A DNA stretch of 64,000 bases, from the NCBI GenBank assembly GCA_036867785.1, contig CP145416.1:1178001-1242000 (forward strand), in the 5' to 3' direction. Source of the stretch: Plasmodiophora brassicae (taxonomy: Eukaryota; Endomyxa: Phytomyxea; Phytomyxea; Plasmodiophorida). Positions 42,201 to 54,288 of the stretch are shown here, in pieces; the stretch's first letter is position 1, and every line of letters starts with the position of its first letter. Both the position numbers and the translations under genes were made by a program. The notes under the pieces were generated by a model. The model worked only from the letters and a program-made list of their open reading frames with translations. It made no database searches and had not been told where the DNA came from.

Positions 42201-45200
42201 GTCGAGTTAACCAGATTACCTTGCTGAACTCTCTGCACGTGTCTAGAGTCGCCTCCCCCGCTTTGATCCCGCCGTGTGAAACTGATAATGTGCATCGATC
42301 TGCATCATCTGCTGGCAAATTTCCAGCTGGGAGTCTCTCATGTCCGTGCGTTCTAACGCACGACATCCCTTTGCATGTTCGGCTGGGCTCCGCTGCTGCT
42401 CTTGAAACGCTTTCGGACACTGCGCTTCATCCGTTTACGATTACCAACCGTCGATACGTTTTCGTTATCCAGCAACAGTCTGGAAGTGTGTTCTATTTGA
42501 GAATTTGTGCTGCTCGGGATGATATTCTTCGCCTCGAAGTTTTTGGTGTTGATCCTCCCGACGATGAGATTCGTGAGGAGCTTCCAAGGCTGGTGAGAAC
42601 AAAGGTTGCATCCGCGACAATCAACATCTTGTCTTCCTTGCTGTCAAGGAACGCCCAGTTCCGCATGCTCCCAGACGATCTCAGTTTGGTGCGTCCAGGG
42701 CAGTCGGCTCCGTCTCGTGCGGTCTGCTATAGTTTTGATGGGAAGAATGCGAACCCACTTTCATTCATGCTTATTCTGTCGCAAACTCTGCGTCATTCTC
42801 CTTGTCTCTCCCCACTTCTTTTGTCAACACCTCCACCGCTGACGCTACCCTTGAGCACACCACATGATGGTAATATTGTCTCCTGGATCTGGAGTGACTT
42901 TGCCTTCGTGTACAACTTTGGTACGTCAACATACGACGGCATAACGCTTCGGATTCGGTGACATCTACGTTTAGATGAAAGATTTGATGTATCGAAACAG
43001 CTCGGCAATGGCCTTGCCATGATTTTCTGTTCTCTTCTGGATGAGTCGGGGCGCGTGGTGCGAGCCGTGAAGCCGTTCAATAACTCTCGTGATGAAGACG
43101 TGCAGGTAGCAACTTACCTAGCACATACAGTTTTGTGGAAGTTCAAATGTCATTCCTAGGAAACACTCAACAACCCGGTTACCATCGAGGATATAGCTTG
43201 CCGCGAAGGTTTGCGGCCGCCAATGGATCCATCATTGTTTTATGAACGTTCATTGCTCACAGGTGGGATCTCGGTTATGGACAGCACCGTCGTCACTGGA
43301 ATATGGGATTATACTTCGAAGCGGATCGCGATATCTATGGAAATCTGGATGCTTGGAGCCGTCAACATTGAAATGCTCGTCGACCTGTTCAGCCAATCGT
43401 TTAAACAGGTATAAGTCGCACACAAACGTTTCTGTATTCATTAATATTGTGGGACAGGCATTGTCAGACTTTCGTATTGAGTGGGCCTGGAATCGCTTCG
43501 ACCGAACGCCTACTGGCAGTTTGGATATGTTGCTGGTTCACGGACAAACTATAGAGAACCCGACCGTCAGCGTGACCTCGTTTGGATTTCACCTGTAAGC
43601 ATATCGGCTGCAAAGTATTTATCCTTACGCCCGTACTTATTGCCACAAGGCCGAGTTACTGTCTAGCAAGCGTCGTCAAAGAAATGGTTTCAATGATCAC
43701 TCCTGTTTGCGAGTGCCAAGTAGCAATGTCGTCGCAAGAGAACAGCTGGGTTTTCGTCCCGGACGTTTCTACGATGACAATGAGGTAATAGCGACGACGT
43801 TGCGTTTTCTTTGAGGTCTCCTTATAAAGTGTGTATCTCTAGGCATCCTCAGGTGGTCCGAATCGTCGGCCGAGGTACTGGTTCGAATGAGCATGTCCTG
43901 CGGGATAATATTATCGGGCTGGAGTGTGCGTATTCTGGCTCCGTTGCTAAGGAGGCGGTAACTCACAAACGTTGCTCCTTCGTGATCGTTACAATCCAAC
44001 GACGGTCTATTCGAATTGTTACGTACAATTGGCGCCCCAACTACACAGCCCAGCTGAGTGAGTGGGGTCGTATTTTAAATGACATGTTCGGGGTGAAGAT
44101 TGAACGTTCCTGCTTACAGCTAAGCAGACAGCACGCTTAGCGTCATGGACCCAATTCCGACTACATCTTCTGGAGGCCGTTCTCCATCAAAAGCTTGGTT
44201 TGTTCAACCATGTACCGTGTCATCCGCCGGCAGTATCGAAGGAACCGGTGTCGTCAAAGGATCCTCCTTCAACTGTCCATGCCCGGTTCACTGTTGACAA
44301 CATCGCTACGTTGGTTGAGCACGAGGTTCGCAACTTGCGCGACAATGTCAATGCTATGGAAACATTACATGGAAATGATACAGGTACCACCACGCCATCA
44401 AATCCATGAAACGTCGCAACACCTAACATCACCTACCGACTTGCCGACGTCCGTACCAGTTTGTCGAATGCCCATGCTCGTTAGTAGCTGCTAATAGTAT
44501 TTCTGCCAGTGTATCTCATCATCGAGGGGGGCGCGGACGAATTCCAAACCGGTTTGAGGTTCGAAGACGATCGCAGAAGGGTCCAGGAACCCGTCCCGGA
44601 ATGCGAATGCATCATGCTAGTGGATCCATAGTTGGCAGCCCAATGGGTAGCTCAGTGCCTTTTAGTTCCGTTCTTCGCGGCGCTCTTCCTGACACGAGGT
44701 TGGACATCGTTGTACGTGATCGCCTGTGTCTAATGCGTTTTTAGTGTAAAACTCCATGCCGATCCAGTTTACCAGCATGGTCAGGCATTTCTGGCTGTTG
44801 CAAAACGTCTAAAGGAAGTTGGCGATAGCGAAGCTCGACGCGAGGTAATCTGTACCTTCGTTCGCTGGCTTGACCTAATCAGATTGCCTTCAAGTTCTGC
44901 ACGATACTTTGCGAAACTAGTTCTGGGCCGTCCTCTGCCTCCAGCGCAATGCAGCTAGTCTGGATTGATTTTACGGTTTCCAATGCGACGTTTCTCCAGG
45001 TCAGGCCTTTGCTTTCGGGTTAGTATTCGCGTAGTAACGGTCAATTTGAAGTCTTGCACTCTGCCCTTCATGTTCCTTTCTGAGACTGGGGACGCGAAAA
45101 GCCCATCATCGTGGAGTGAGACTTTCATTGGGCAATTTCTTAGCCATTTGCAGTCGACATCGGGCGTTTCTTCTCTGCTGGGAGCTATCCAATCACCAGG

Positions 45201-46395
45201 TGCCATTGTTGACGTACTATAGAGCAGCGTGTTACTCAACTATTTGGGCAGGCCATCACCGGCACCTCCTTCGACGCTGTCTGGAACCCGGAAAGATCTT
45301 GCTTATCGAGGTCAGGTGCAACCGTTTGCTTATTCGCTTGCGTTTGCGTTTAAATGCCTGCCAGGTTTTGGTCAATCCCGATGCCGCAACGTGTGCTACC
45401 CATATATTTGATTCGGTGACTGAGACGTCATCTGAGGCCGCCTTCTCTACGATATCCGAACTGACCCGGGACATCGCTTTCGAGCCATTCATGGAGATGT
45501 TCCACGAACGCTTCATCATCGACAAGGCTCAAACTATTACGCGTATTTACGATCACCCACGCTGCTGTTGTGGTCATTCACGATGTCCCAGATCCTGATT
45601 TCAGCTTCTTCCGCACACTGATGGCGCTGTCGTCGCCGTCTTCACCGTACCGAAACGTCCAGGTAGCATCGGCGAAAGGAACCTGTGAGCTTCTGGATCT
45701 TCTCTTTTCGAGCGGCGACTTGGTTCCAATTCCTTCACCTAAACCGGATGGTTTCATGACGCGCTCCGATGGGATCTGTATGCTGGTCAGGACACGAGGG
45801 TTGGTTCTCTTCATGTGTGGCTCGGCTGCTAAGTTGCCCTTTTTAGATCTTCCGAACGGACCCTAACGAGGTCGCGACATTCTGCTTCCGTCGGGCAGTT
45901 TGCGACGATTTGTCCAAGTTGGCCGCCCAGTTCCTGAACGACTTGCTGCACACCTGTCTGGTGCGCCAGAGTGCCTCCCTGCTCTGGAACCGACTGTCGT
46001 CCAATATGGAAACGTCTATCAGCTTGACGCCGTCCGAGGCAGAGGCATTCCTGCAGGTTTTCGACCGGAAAGACCTCGTCGACTTTGATCCGTCTCTGGG
46101 ACGCCTATTGCAACGCGTTCGCATGGTCGACAGCGAGTTATTCATATCAGAGATCCGGAGTTCGTTTCGCGGGCGCTGTTGCGACTTGACCGTCAGTGGT
46201 CAGCCGGCGTACCTCGTCCTCTGCTTGCCAAAGCCATCGGACGCCGCCCTGTTCGTCCACGTGGCCGACCCGTATCGCTTGGAGGTCTGCGCCCGGGACC
46301 GGTCAAACGAGCATCACGATCAAATGCGCTCTCTCGTCATCGACTATGTCAACGCAGCGTGCTATCTGCTTTGGAAGATGTGCATCCCTGAATAA
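36265..46395 (+). CDS. SZT2: SZT2-like protein (KICSTOR subunit)
   Basis: A 10.1-kb gene with many short introns and no competing strand. The first exons are 36265-36377 (MLFPLPEQQRPRPESLEHDL), 36413-36530 and 36583 onwards. A vWA-like region matches SZT2: YNCVIILDMSTSMASALAEA, later ILHGWPLARDHLPELLRIID, then FFVTDGVLTAPDIGTFDNVF and FGFIPDPDFLVMISQYSGG, followed by SLLLCRIKEGF and MTLVWKPIVTVDYVIEK. The rest is a very long mostly unrecognisable scaffold. The last exon ends VDSELFISEIRSSFRGRCCD, then DYVNAACYLLWKMCIPE and TAA. SZT2 holds GATOR1 at the lysosome and damps TORC1 under nutrient stress. The middle exons (about 38.5-45.6 kb) are inferred by continuity and could hide an error. Confidence 0.75.
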
Positions 46396-46481
46396 CGAAC
46401 CCCGACTATATTTATTGTTGTATCCGTTCGTACGTCATCGCCTTGCCGTTTAGTTCGAGTCGGCGAGCTGAACCGTGCACG

Positions 46482-46799
46482 CTATTGACTGCTGGCACTG
46501 CAGACGGCCTGGCTGTCCATGTTCGGGTTCGTCGGCGCCCTGCGCTCAACGTCGTGGCGTATGTCGATCAGGATGCCGGCGGCGCGGTTCACGACCGAGT
46601 CCACCCGCAGGGGAACCCGATCGGCACATGCCCATCCGGATCGATGGCATCGCGGGCACGGCCGTTGATTCGAGCACCGCAGCTTCGCCCTTGCGCACCG
46701 TTCGCAGGCCCGCTTCGTACTGTACCGAGCTGGCGACAGCGGCGAGTGCCCGCCCATCTCGGTCGCTGCGTGCCCATCGTCGTCGTGCTGTCCGCTCAT
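46482..46799 (-). CDS. Small Zn2Cys6 binuclear cluster protein
   Basis: 105 residues from ATG 46799 to TAG 46482-46484. The middle contains a six-Cys cluster spaced like fungal Zn(II)2Cys6 DNA-binding domains: KRACERCARAKLRC, then SNQRPCPRCHRSGWACAD (Cys-x2-Cys-x6-Cys-x5-Cys-x2-Cys-x6-Cys) with the usual basic residues between Cys2 and Cys3. Before it lies an acidic/His region (SGQHDDDGHAATE). There is no room for the fungal regulatory middle-homology domain, so it is a stand-alone DNA-binding module or the first exon of something larger; an upstream non-ATG extension of the frame exists to 46877. It ends 86 bp from the SZT2 stop, tail to tail. Confidence 0.65.
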   Translation of the reverse strand: MSGQHDDDGHAATEMGGHSPLSPARYSTKRACERCARAKLRCSNQRPCPRCHRSGWACADRVPLRVDSVVNRAAGILIDIRHDVERRAPTNPNMDSQAVCSASSQ

Positions 46800-46918
46800 C
46801 ACTGTGCGCCCTTGCACGACCGCCTCTGCCGTGTCGCGCAGGGTCGGCAGGCTCGGCGAACGATCGTTCGAGAACAAGCACGCGTTCTAGACGCGCGGTG
46901 CCGCCGCCGCCGCCCCAT

Positions 46919-48573
46919 TTACTCAGCGATACGCTCGGTGGCCGTCGTCCGGCGGCGGGTCCCACCCTCGTCGTGCTGCGCCTGTTCACTCACCGACGAT
47001 CGCGAGCTGTCATCGCCGCGAACCATCGTCGCTGTGACGGACGGCGGCCGCCGCAGCTCCCTCTGCATCTCGGTGATCCTCGCCGCGTACGACGCCGTCT
47101 CCGGGCTGAGCTGATGTGCCATCTGGAAGTCGGCCAGCGCGCGTTCCGTCTCGCGCCGCTCGGCGCGTAACCCGCCTCGCATGGCGAGCAGGTCGTGGCG
47201 AGCCGCGTCCAGCTGTGCGGCGGCCGGTCAGCGACGCGTCGTCGCGCGCGATAGATCGCGTACCGCGATGGCTGCGTCCAGGTCGTCCAGGGCCGCGTCG
47301 ACGTCGCCGCGTGCGATGAAGGCCCTGGCCCTGGCAGCGTACACGTCAGGGTCGGCGAGGCCGAGGCGCAGGGCGCGGTCCAGGTCGTTCATGGCCAGGC
47401 TGGGCAGCGCCGCCCGGTCGGCATAGATGCGCCCACGAAGCGCGTAGGCGGCCGCGAACCCGGGCCCGAACCGCACCGCCCGCGACAGGTCCAGCAGGGC
47501 GCGCGACTCGGCGCCCGGCCCCCGCAATTGCATCTGGATCGTGGCGCGCTCGCACAGGAGCCCGGCCAGGGCGGGGCCGTCGCATTCTGCCCGTCCCGGT
47601 CATCAGCAGCGCGCCGCTCGACGACCAGGCGACGACGCACCTGGCGTTGCGTGCGCGATCAGGTCGTCGTAGTCGAGCAGGGCCAGCTGCAGGTGCTGCT
47701 GGGCCCAGTACAGCGACCCGCGTCGTCGCCGGGCCTCGGCGCCGACGTCGAACGCGGCCGGCGGGTCGTCGATGGCGGGTGGGTCGCGGTCCAGAGCGCG
47801 CGTGTACCTGGCCAGCGCCTCGGCGTGGTCGCCGCACAGCTCGCGCATCTCGCCGACCAGCAGGTCGACCTCGGCGGGCGGCGACCCGTTCGCGACGAGG
47901 CTCGCCGCCAGGCGCCGGGCCGAACGCAGGTCGCCGCCGCGAAGCAGCGCCGTCGCCAGCAACGTCTTCGCGCCGACCTGGCCGTCGTCTGCCGGGTGAC
48001 ACACGCGCGTCAGTCGATCGTCGTCGCTCAGGGCGGCGGCGAGCGACCTGCGCGCAACGCGTCCGACGCATCCGACACGGCCCGGTGCAGGTCGCCGAGG
48101 CGCAGGAACAGGCGGCCGCGTTGCACCAGGGCGGGGACGCGATCGCGGTCGGACGCGGCGGCCAGGGCGCGGTCCAGCTCGCGCGCGCTGCGGCCGTGCT
48201 CGCCCCGATCGGCCCAGCAGAGTGCCCGGCAGCGCAGGACGACGGCGGACGGGCCGGCCAGGGCGATCAGCGCGCCGTAGTCGAACAGCGCCGCCGCCGG
48301 CCGGTGCAGGTGACGCGCCAGGTCGGCGCGCGCGCGCAGCAGGCCCGCGCTGGAGCACGGGCCCAGGGCGGTCGCGCGACGCAGGGCGCCGGCGGCGCGC
48401 TCGACCTGCCCGCGCTGCCAGTACGCCCACCCGGCGTACACGTGCGCCTCCATCGCCACGTCCGCCGTCTCCACCGCCGCCGCCTTCTCCAACTCGACGA
48501 CCGCCTGCCGCCATCGACGCTGCTGGAGCAGGTCCAGGCCGCGATCCAGATGACGTCGCCCGGCGCTCGTCAT
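46919..48573 (-). CDS. TPR-repeat protein
   Basis: Four exons read from ATG 48573: the first ends at ASDALRA, the second spans DDGQVGAKTLLATAL to IAHATPE, the third CDGPALAGLLCERATIQ to DLDAAIA, and the last LDAARHDLLAMRGG to the TAA at 46919. Helical pairs of TPR type recur: GLDLLQQRRWRQAVVELEKA, GRLFLRLGDLHRAVSDASD, HAEALARYTRALDRDPPA, LDLSRAVRFGPGFAAAYALR and ARAFIARGDVDAALDDLDAA. No catalytic domain. The tail after the repeats is Ser/Thr-rich. The gene is extremely GC-rich, in sharp contrast to SZT2 next door. It is probably a scaffold; no partner can be named. Confidence 0.7.
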
Positions 48574-48700
48574 GGCCCAGTTAGGTACGACCCGTCTGGA
48601 GATATCGGGGGGCAGCGTATCCAGATGCCCGTGGCGTCCGTCCCCCGTCAGGGCCGTCCCCCAGGGGCGCTATTTGTGGCGCCGCACCATTTCGCCGCCA

Positions 48701-48784
48701 CAAGGAGCGCATTGTCCGAGTAGAACTGCAAGGCGCGCATTGTCCCAGTAGAACTGCAAGGAGCGTGTTGTCCCAGTAGAACTG
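48701..48784. repeat. Three tandem copies of a 28-bp repeat
   Basis: Units at 48701-48728, 48729-48756 and 48757-48784 share the core GTCCCAGTAGAACTG with one to three differences each. They lie in the 333-bp divergent region between the TPR gene (start 48573) and the EF-hand gene (start 48907), so they may act as regulatory sites. Confidence 0.85.
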
Positions 48785-48906
48785 GTACCGAACGGGGACA
48801 GAATCGATACTCGGAGCGAGGGGGTTGCCCATAAAGGCAATCCCCACCTATGTAGGAGGGAGTGAACGACTAGTTGTACCTAACGTCACACCAGCGTGGT
48901 GTAAAC

Positions 48907-51558
48907 ATGGGTGGCCCTGCTGTGTATCTGCAATTGGACATTGATGCGCGAGGTCCACGTGCCGTATTCGCAACATCGTACCGGCTGCAATCGGGTACAC
49001 TTGCCGACCGGCCGAATCTGGGCATGGATGCAGGATGGCAACGCGGCCCCGACGTCGTCCTGACCGCCCGCAACCGCGCCAAACGCCTACTGGACGTCAT
49101 CCAATGGCGGCCGCGCGTCTACCGCGGCAATGACTGGCGCCGCATCCTCCAGACCATCAAGGCGGGCAAGGGCCGCACCCAGGCGGCGCCGACCGCCGCG
49201 CCCCTCAGCTTCCAGGACGCTGTGATCGCAGCCGCGGCGCCAGCGCCCTCAACGGCGAGACGAACGCCGACCAGCGAACGCTCGTCGTCGTCCTGTGCCT
49301 CATCGGCGCCGACCACCCCCCGGCAGAAACTCCACGAACGCTGTCGAACGACGCTGCGCACGCCACGGTTCGACCGTCCGTCGAATGGCGCATGCACGAC
49401 GATTGACGGGACTGCGCGGCAGGACCGCATTGCGGCATGCGCACGCGCATCGTCGCGCGGCAGCGGCGGCGGCCACGGCCGACAGTTCGCTGCCGGTGGC
49501 GCAGACCGACTCCGCGCTGCTGACGCTGCTGAACGTGACGCACGCGACGGTCCAGAACGTGCTGAAGCAGGTCCACGAGGCGAACCTGCTGCGGAACGGC
49601 ACGCAGCGCAACGTCGTGGTCATGAGGCGGACGCGCGCCCCGGTGAAGCGCCCGGCGGTGGCCGGCCAGCCGCAGAGGCACCATTGCGTGCGGTCGTCCA
49701 TCATCAGAGCGGCAGGCGGCACCGGCATCGTCGCCTCCGACCAGGACATTCGATGTAAACGGGCGCTGTGGGGAGCGACGGCCGATCTGATTCGGCGTCG
49801 CCACAGTCTATGCGGACGAGGCCGAGGAGGCGCTGAGCATGTTCTCGAACGAGCTGTGCCACCGGTCGGCGGCGACGACGACGAAGCAGGTGCTGACGCG
49901 GGTCCAGTTCCGGCGGTTCCTGCAGCGGAACGAGCTCGACGCCCCCGCCATGGTCCGGTTCATCGACCACTGCATGGACGTGATCACGACGGTCCCGGGC
50001 GTTATGGACGCCGTCGACTATTTCGCTCTGCTCGCCATGCTCCTCAAAGAAGTCAAACCGAACCGCCTGCACTGTACGTCCCGTTCAGTTGGCCCAGCAC
50101 AGGTCGCTAAGGCGTGCCCCCCGCCCCCCTCCATGGTGCAGTTGCCTACCTGCTGTACGACCTGGATGGGGACGGCCGCGTCAGCAGCCGGGACCTGTTC
50201 GAGCTCCTGCGAATGGGCATCCACAGGATGTTCCCGAACGATTTCCGCATCCTGTGCCAGCTGGTCAACGACCAGGCCGACAAGGCGCTCAACGAGAAAC
50301 GCGTACGTCCGGTCGTAGACGACGTCCTCGTCTCGCTGTCGCCGACCGATTCAACAGCAACAACGGGGTCATGCTGCTGCTGCTGCTGGACCGGTGGACG
50401 ACAACCGGGCGGCGTCTCTGTACCAGTTCTACAGCGAGAAGGGCGTCAATGTTCGCCTGTCGGACTGGCAGCAGAAGAACCGGGGCCGACAGCATAGGTC
50501 CCATGATGGCGTTGCCAGTCGTCGTCATCCAGGTTGCTGACGTCGTCGCGCCCCCCGGCACAGTGACATTGCCCCGTTCCTGGCCAGGATCCTGTACGAC
50601 CAGTTCCGGGATGAGGATTCCCCGTCCTGCTATGGCGGCCTGGACGGGCTGTTTGGCGCCAGGCACACGACAGTCAGCACGAAGATATTCAGTGCGACGA
50701 TGGGTGCACCCTGGTCTGGGCCGTCGTCCAGGACGCTGACCCGATTGCAGGTACGACTCGGGCGCTGAACGCGTTCAAGCGGCAGGCTGCCTCGGGGACC
50801 AAGCTGAAAACGTCGCTGGAGAAGATGGAGGTAAGGTGGTCGACGCGCGCGCTCGTGATGGACCGAGGGCGCGTGACGGAAGAGGCGCACAGGCGACCGC
50901 CGAGTTCACCCGCGACGAGGTGCAGGTGCTCATGTCGACGTTCTGGAAGGCGACGGGCGGGCGCGGGTACATGACCAGGCGCGAGCTCCTGCCGGTCCTC
51001 GCCATGTTCGAGATCGACGAGTCCGCCGCCGTCTTCTTCCAGCGCGTTCGTCTGTCGGACACGCCAACGACCAACGGGCCCCTTGCTGACGTGTGCGCAC
51101 GTCGACCGTCGCAGGCGTTCGACCCGGAGAACAGGAACTCGATCGAGTTCGAGTCGTTCCTGACGTCGTGGGCGGTGGTGGTCCACGGCGACACGCCGTC
51201 CCGCCTGGACATGCTGTTCACCATGTTCGACTTCGACCGGAACGGCACGATCCGGGCCGACGAGATGTTCGCCGTCATGGAGTGCCGGTGGGGGCAGACG
51301 ATACGCGACTCGCTCGACAACCTGCTCGACGCCGTCGTCGACAAGTTCAACGCGGCCGACAACCCGGACCCGTCGATCACCAACGTCGGCATCACCAAAG
51401 CGGAATACGACCGCGTCATGGTCGACATCCCCGAGTTCTGGACGAGACTGGCCGCCCGCGTCAACCAGATCCTGCAGGGCAGGGTGGCCGCCCTGAGGCA
51501 CAGAACGAACGCGAGGCGGCAACCGTCGCAGACGGTGCCCCCGTCGACCTTCTCGTAG
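48907..51558 (+). CDS. EF-hand calcium-binding protein, multi-exon
   Basis: The ATG at 48907 starts MGGPAVYLQLDIDARGPRAV. The frame passes through an intron near 49365-49421 into LPVAQTDSALLTLLNVTHAT, and through a 52-nt intron ending at 49805 into FYADEAEEALSMFSNELCHR. It continues to TAG at 51556-51558. Two canonical-looking EF loops are present: DLDGDGRVSSRD (about 50160) and DFDRNGTIRADE (about 51232). Several degenerate ones (YQFYSEKGVNVRLSD, YDQFRDEDSPSCYGG) suggest an array of four or more EF-hands. Some middle splice sites are only approximate. It should bind calcium through the two good loops; the target is unknown. The N-terminal 200 residues match nothing I know. Confidence 0.6.
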
Positions 51559-51629
51559 CCCGTCCCCATCGCATACAGACACGGGTCGGCCGGGGGGACG
51601 GAGGGGGCTGGACGTCGTGCTGCATCGGT

Positions 51630-53609
51630 TTATTGCAATTGTCTTCGTACGAGATGGGCGTACATACCGTCGCGGGCTAGGAGCGCGTCGTGCGTGCCGC
51701 TCTCGACGACGCGGCCCCGGTCGATAACGACGACGAGGTCGGCATCCTTGACGGTCGACAACCGGTGCGCGATCACCACCACCGTCCTGCCCTTCATGAG
51801 CTTGTCTAACGCGTCCTGCACAACGAACTCGCTCTCGGCGTCCAGCGACGACGTTGCCTGCGACGCCACTGGTTCAGGCGGGCACGTTTCGGTTCGTCCT
51901 GCGTTCCGTTTACCTCGTCCAGCAGAAGCACCTTGGGGTTGAGCAGGACGGCCCGCGCGATGGCAATCCGTTGCTTCTGCCCACCGGACAGGTGCAGGCC
52001 GCGTTCGCCGACGAGCGTGTCGTAGCCGTGTTCGAACGCCATGACGAAGTCGTGGGCGTTGGCGGCCGACGCCGCCGCGATGATGCTCTCCATGGAGGCG
52101 TCCGCCTTGCCGAACGCGATGTTGTCGCGAATGCTGCCGGCGAACAGGACGGGCTCCTGCGACACCAGCCCGATCCGCCTGTGCATCCAGGTGACATCCA
52201 GGTTGCGGATGTCCTCCCCGTCCAACGTAACGACGCCCTGGGACGGGTCGTAGAACCGTTCGATCATGGCGAAGATCGTGGACTTGCCGCCGCCGGACGG
52301 CCCCACCAGCGCCGTCACCTTCCCCGACTCGAACACGATGTTGAGCCCGTTGAGGACGGGGGTGTCCGGCCGCGCCGGGTACGTGAAGCTGACATCCACC
52401 ATGCGGATGTCGCCAGTGAACACGGCGGGACGCAAACCGCCCGTCAGCCTGATCTGCTCGGCGCGATCGATCAGCTCAAAGACCTTGGCGTTGGCGCCCA
52501 GCGCCTTGTACACGTTGCTGATCAGGCCGCTGATGCCGGCCAGCGACTTGCCGACCGAGACGGTCAGCAGCAGGAAACTGGTCAGCAGGCCGACGGTCAG
52601 CTCGCGCTGGATGACGAGCATGGCCCCGGACCACATGATGAACACGGTCGACAGCGGCGCGATCGTCGCCATGAACCCGACAAAGTAGCCGAGCAGTCGA
52701 GCGACACGAGCGCCGAGGTTGTACGTGTCCTCGATCTTCTCGTTGTACAGGTCCGCCCGCAGCGTCTCATTGGAGAACGCGCGCACCGTGCGAATGTTGG
52801 AGAACGACTCGTCGGCGACCTCCGTCGCTCGCGCTAGCGCGTCTTGCGTTTGACGCGACAACGTTCGAACGTACCGCCCGTACAGGCGCCCGATGATGGC
52901 AACTGCCGGTATCACGCTGATCATCAGCAGGGACAGGCGTACCGACAGGCGGAACAAGTACACTGTACAACAACGGCGTTGTTAGCAAGGGGGGCGCACA
53001 CGTGCCCGGCAGGACGAACGTTCCCGTACCAAGCCCCAGGGACACGGTCGACAGCATCGTGAGGCCTTTGCTGAGGTTGCTGGTGATGGCGTTGTTCAGG
53101 ATGCTGGTGTCGGAGGCGAGCCGGCTGACCAGCTCGCCGGTGCGCATCATGTCGAACATGCCGATCTCCTGGGCGATGCACCGCGCGAACAACCGTTTGC
53201 GGATGCGCGCGACGATACGTTCGCCAGACAGGCTGAACAGGTAGCCGCGTAGGAAGGCGAACACGCCGCCGAGGGAGACGACGCAGACCAGTTCGAGGAC
53301 GTACGCGTTGACGGCGACGCGCGCCTCGTCCGGCGTTGTCAGCCCACGCGACATGCGCACGAGCTCGTCGACGACATGGCCGATGAAGACGGGGAGGGCG
53401 AGCGACGTGGCCGTTGAGATGACCAGGGCGACGCTGGCCAGCAGCAGGAGCCACCGCTCCGGGTACGATTGCCGGATGAGGCGGGACAGCGTCAACGCCG
53501 GCGGCTTCTTCGGTCGGGGCGGTCGCGCTGGCAGCAGCAGCGGACGGGCCAGGCCGGCGCCGTCGCCCATGTCGACGGCGGCGGACATGGCGAGGACATG
53601 GCCGGACAT
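51630..53609 (-). CDS. Half-size ABC transporter, subfamily B (TAP/ABCB10-like)
   Basis: Three exons from ATG 53609. One membrane domain comes first ([20 protein letters not shown], then [20 protein letters not shown]), then a 60-nt-scale intron joining LGL to [16 protein letters not shown]. One ATPase follows with [43 protein letters not shown] and Walker B LLLDE, joined across an intron to [11 protein letters not shown], ending [20 protein letters not shown]. All ATPase motifs are intact. Half transporters of this group dimerise in mitochondrial, lysosomal or ER membranes and move peptides or conjugates. The N-terminus is basic and Pro-rich rather than an obvious mitochondrial signal, so the membrane is uncertain. 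Confidence 0.9.
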
Positions 53610-54288
53610 CGTCTGGTCAACGACGACGCGGACGGGTCGAAGCGCGATCCGCGACGGAGGCCCAACGACGTCGCACCGTCACAGCTCAGGTTCGCGGTCG
53701 ACCCCGACGCCGCAGCCGCCGCCGCCGAACGCTGATCGAAATGAAAACAGCTGTCGTCGTGGACCGGACGGACGGAACGGGACGCGCTGCAGTTGCGGAA
53801 ACTGCGCCGCTGTGCGTCGCTGCGTCCAACTCCTGCCGCTGCCGTCACCAGCTACCTATGTACCTACACTCGGCGACCTCGACCGACACGGACGATCCAC
53901 CTGTTTCGGTTTCCGCCAGGAACGATCTGTACCCGGGCATAACGCCGATGTACGTAGTAGTATATTCAGGAGCGTCGTGTACGGCCGCGCTCGTAGCGGG
54001 GCCCAGTCCGGCAGGCCGACGTCGTGTTGCCCCGTCCGTCCGATGATCGTCCGGTGCGCGTTATTTTTGCGCGCCCGGTCCCGGCGGAAGCGCGCGCGCT
54101 ATTCCAGCCGGGCGCTGCTCTGTCGGCGGCACACCTCATGCATTGGCTGGCGGGCGGAATTCGACACAATGGGTCGAACGCGTCGTTTCGCGCAGACGTC
54201 ATCTCGGGCGCCCGGTCGGGGGAGCTGGTGGGGCCTCGCGTCGTTCGTCGCCAACGCGCACACAGGCACAGCGGGCTGCTGAGCAGTG
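53610..54288. other. Divergent intergenic region
   Basis: 680 bp between the starts of the ABC half transporter and the SPAG1/RPAP3-like gene. It holds GC-rich sequence with several overlapping frames that look like shadows. Both promoters should lie here; no specific sites are recognised. Confidence 0.45.

Noticed and set aside
48701-48784. CRISPR array from 28-bp repeats
   Set aside because: The units are directly abutting with no spacers, only three copies, and the window is eukaryotic.
49295-50110. Separate Ala/Arg-rich gene in this frame
   Set aside because: Only its middle part is coherent, and that part splices in phase into the EF-hand gene; the rest is a GC-rich shadow.
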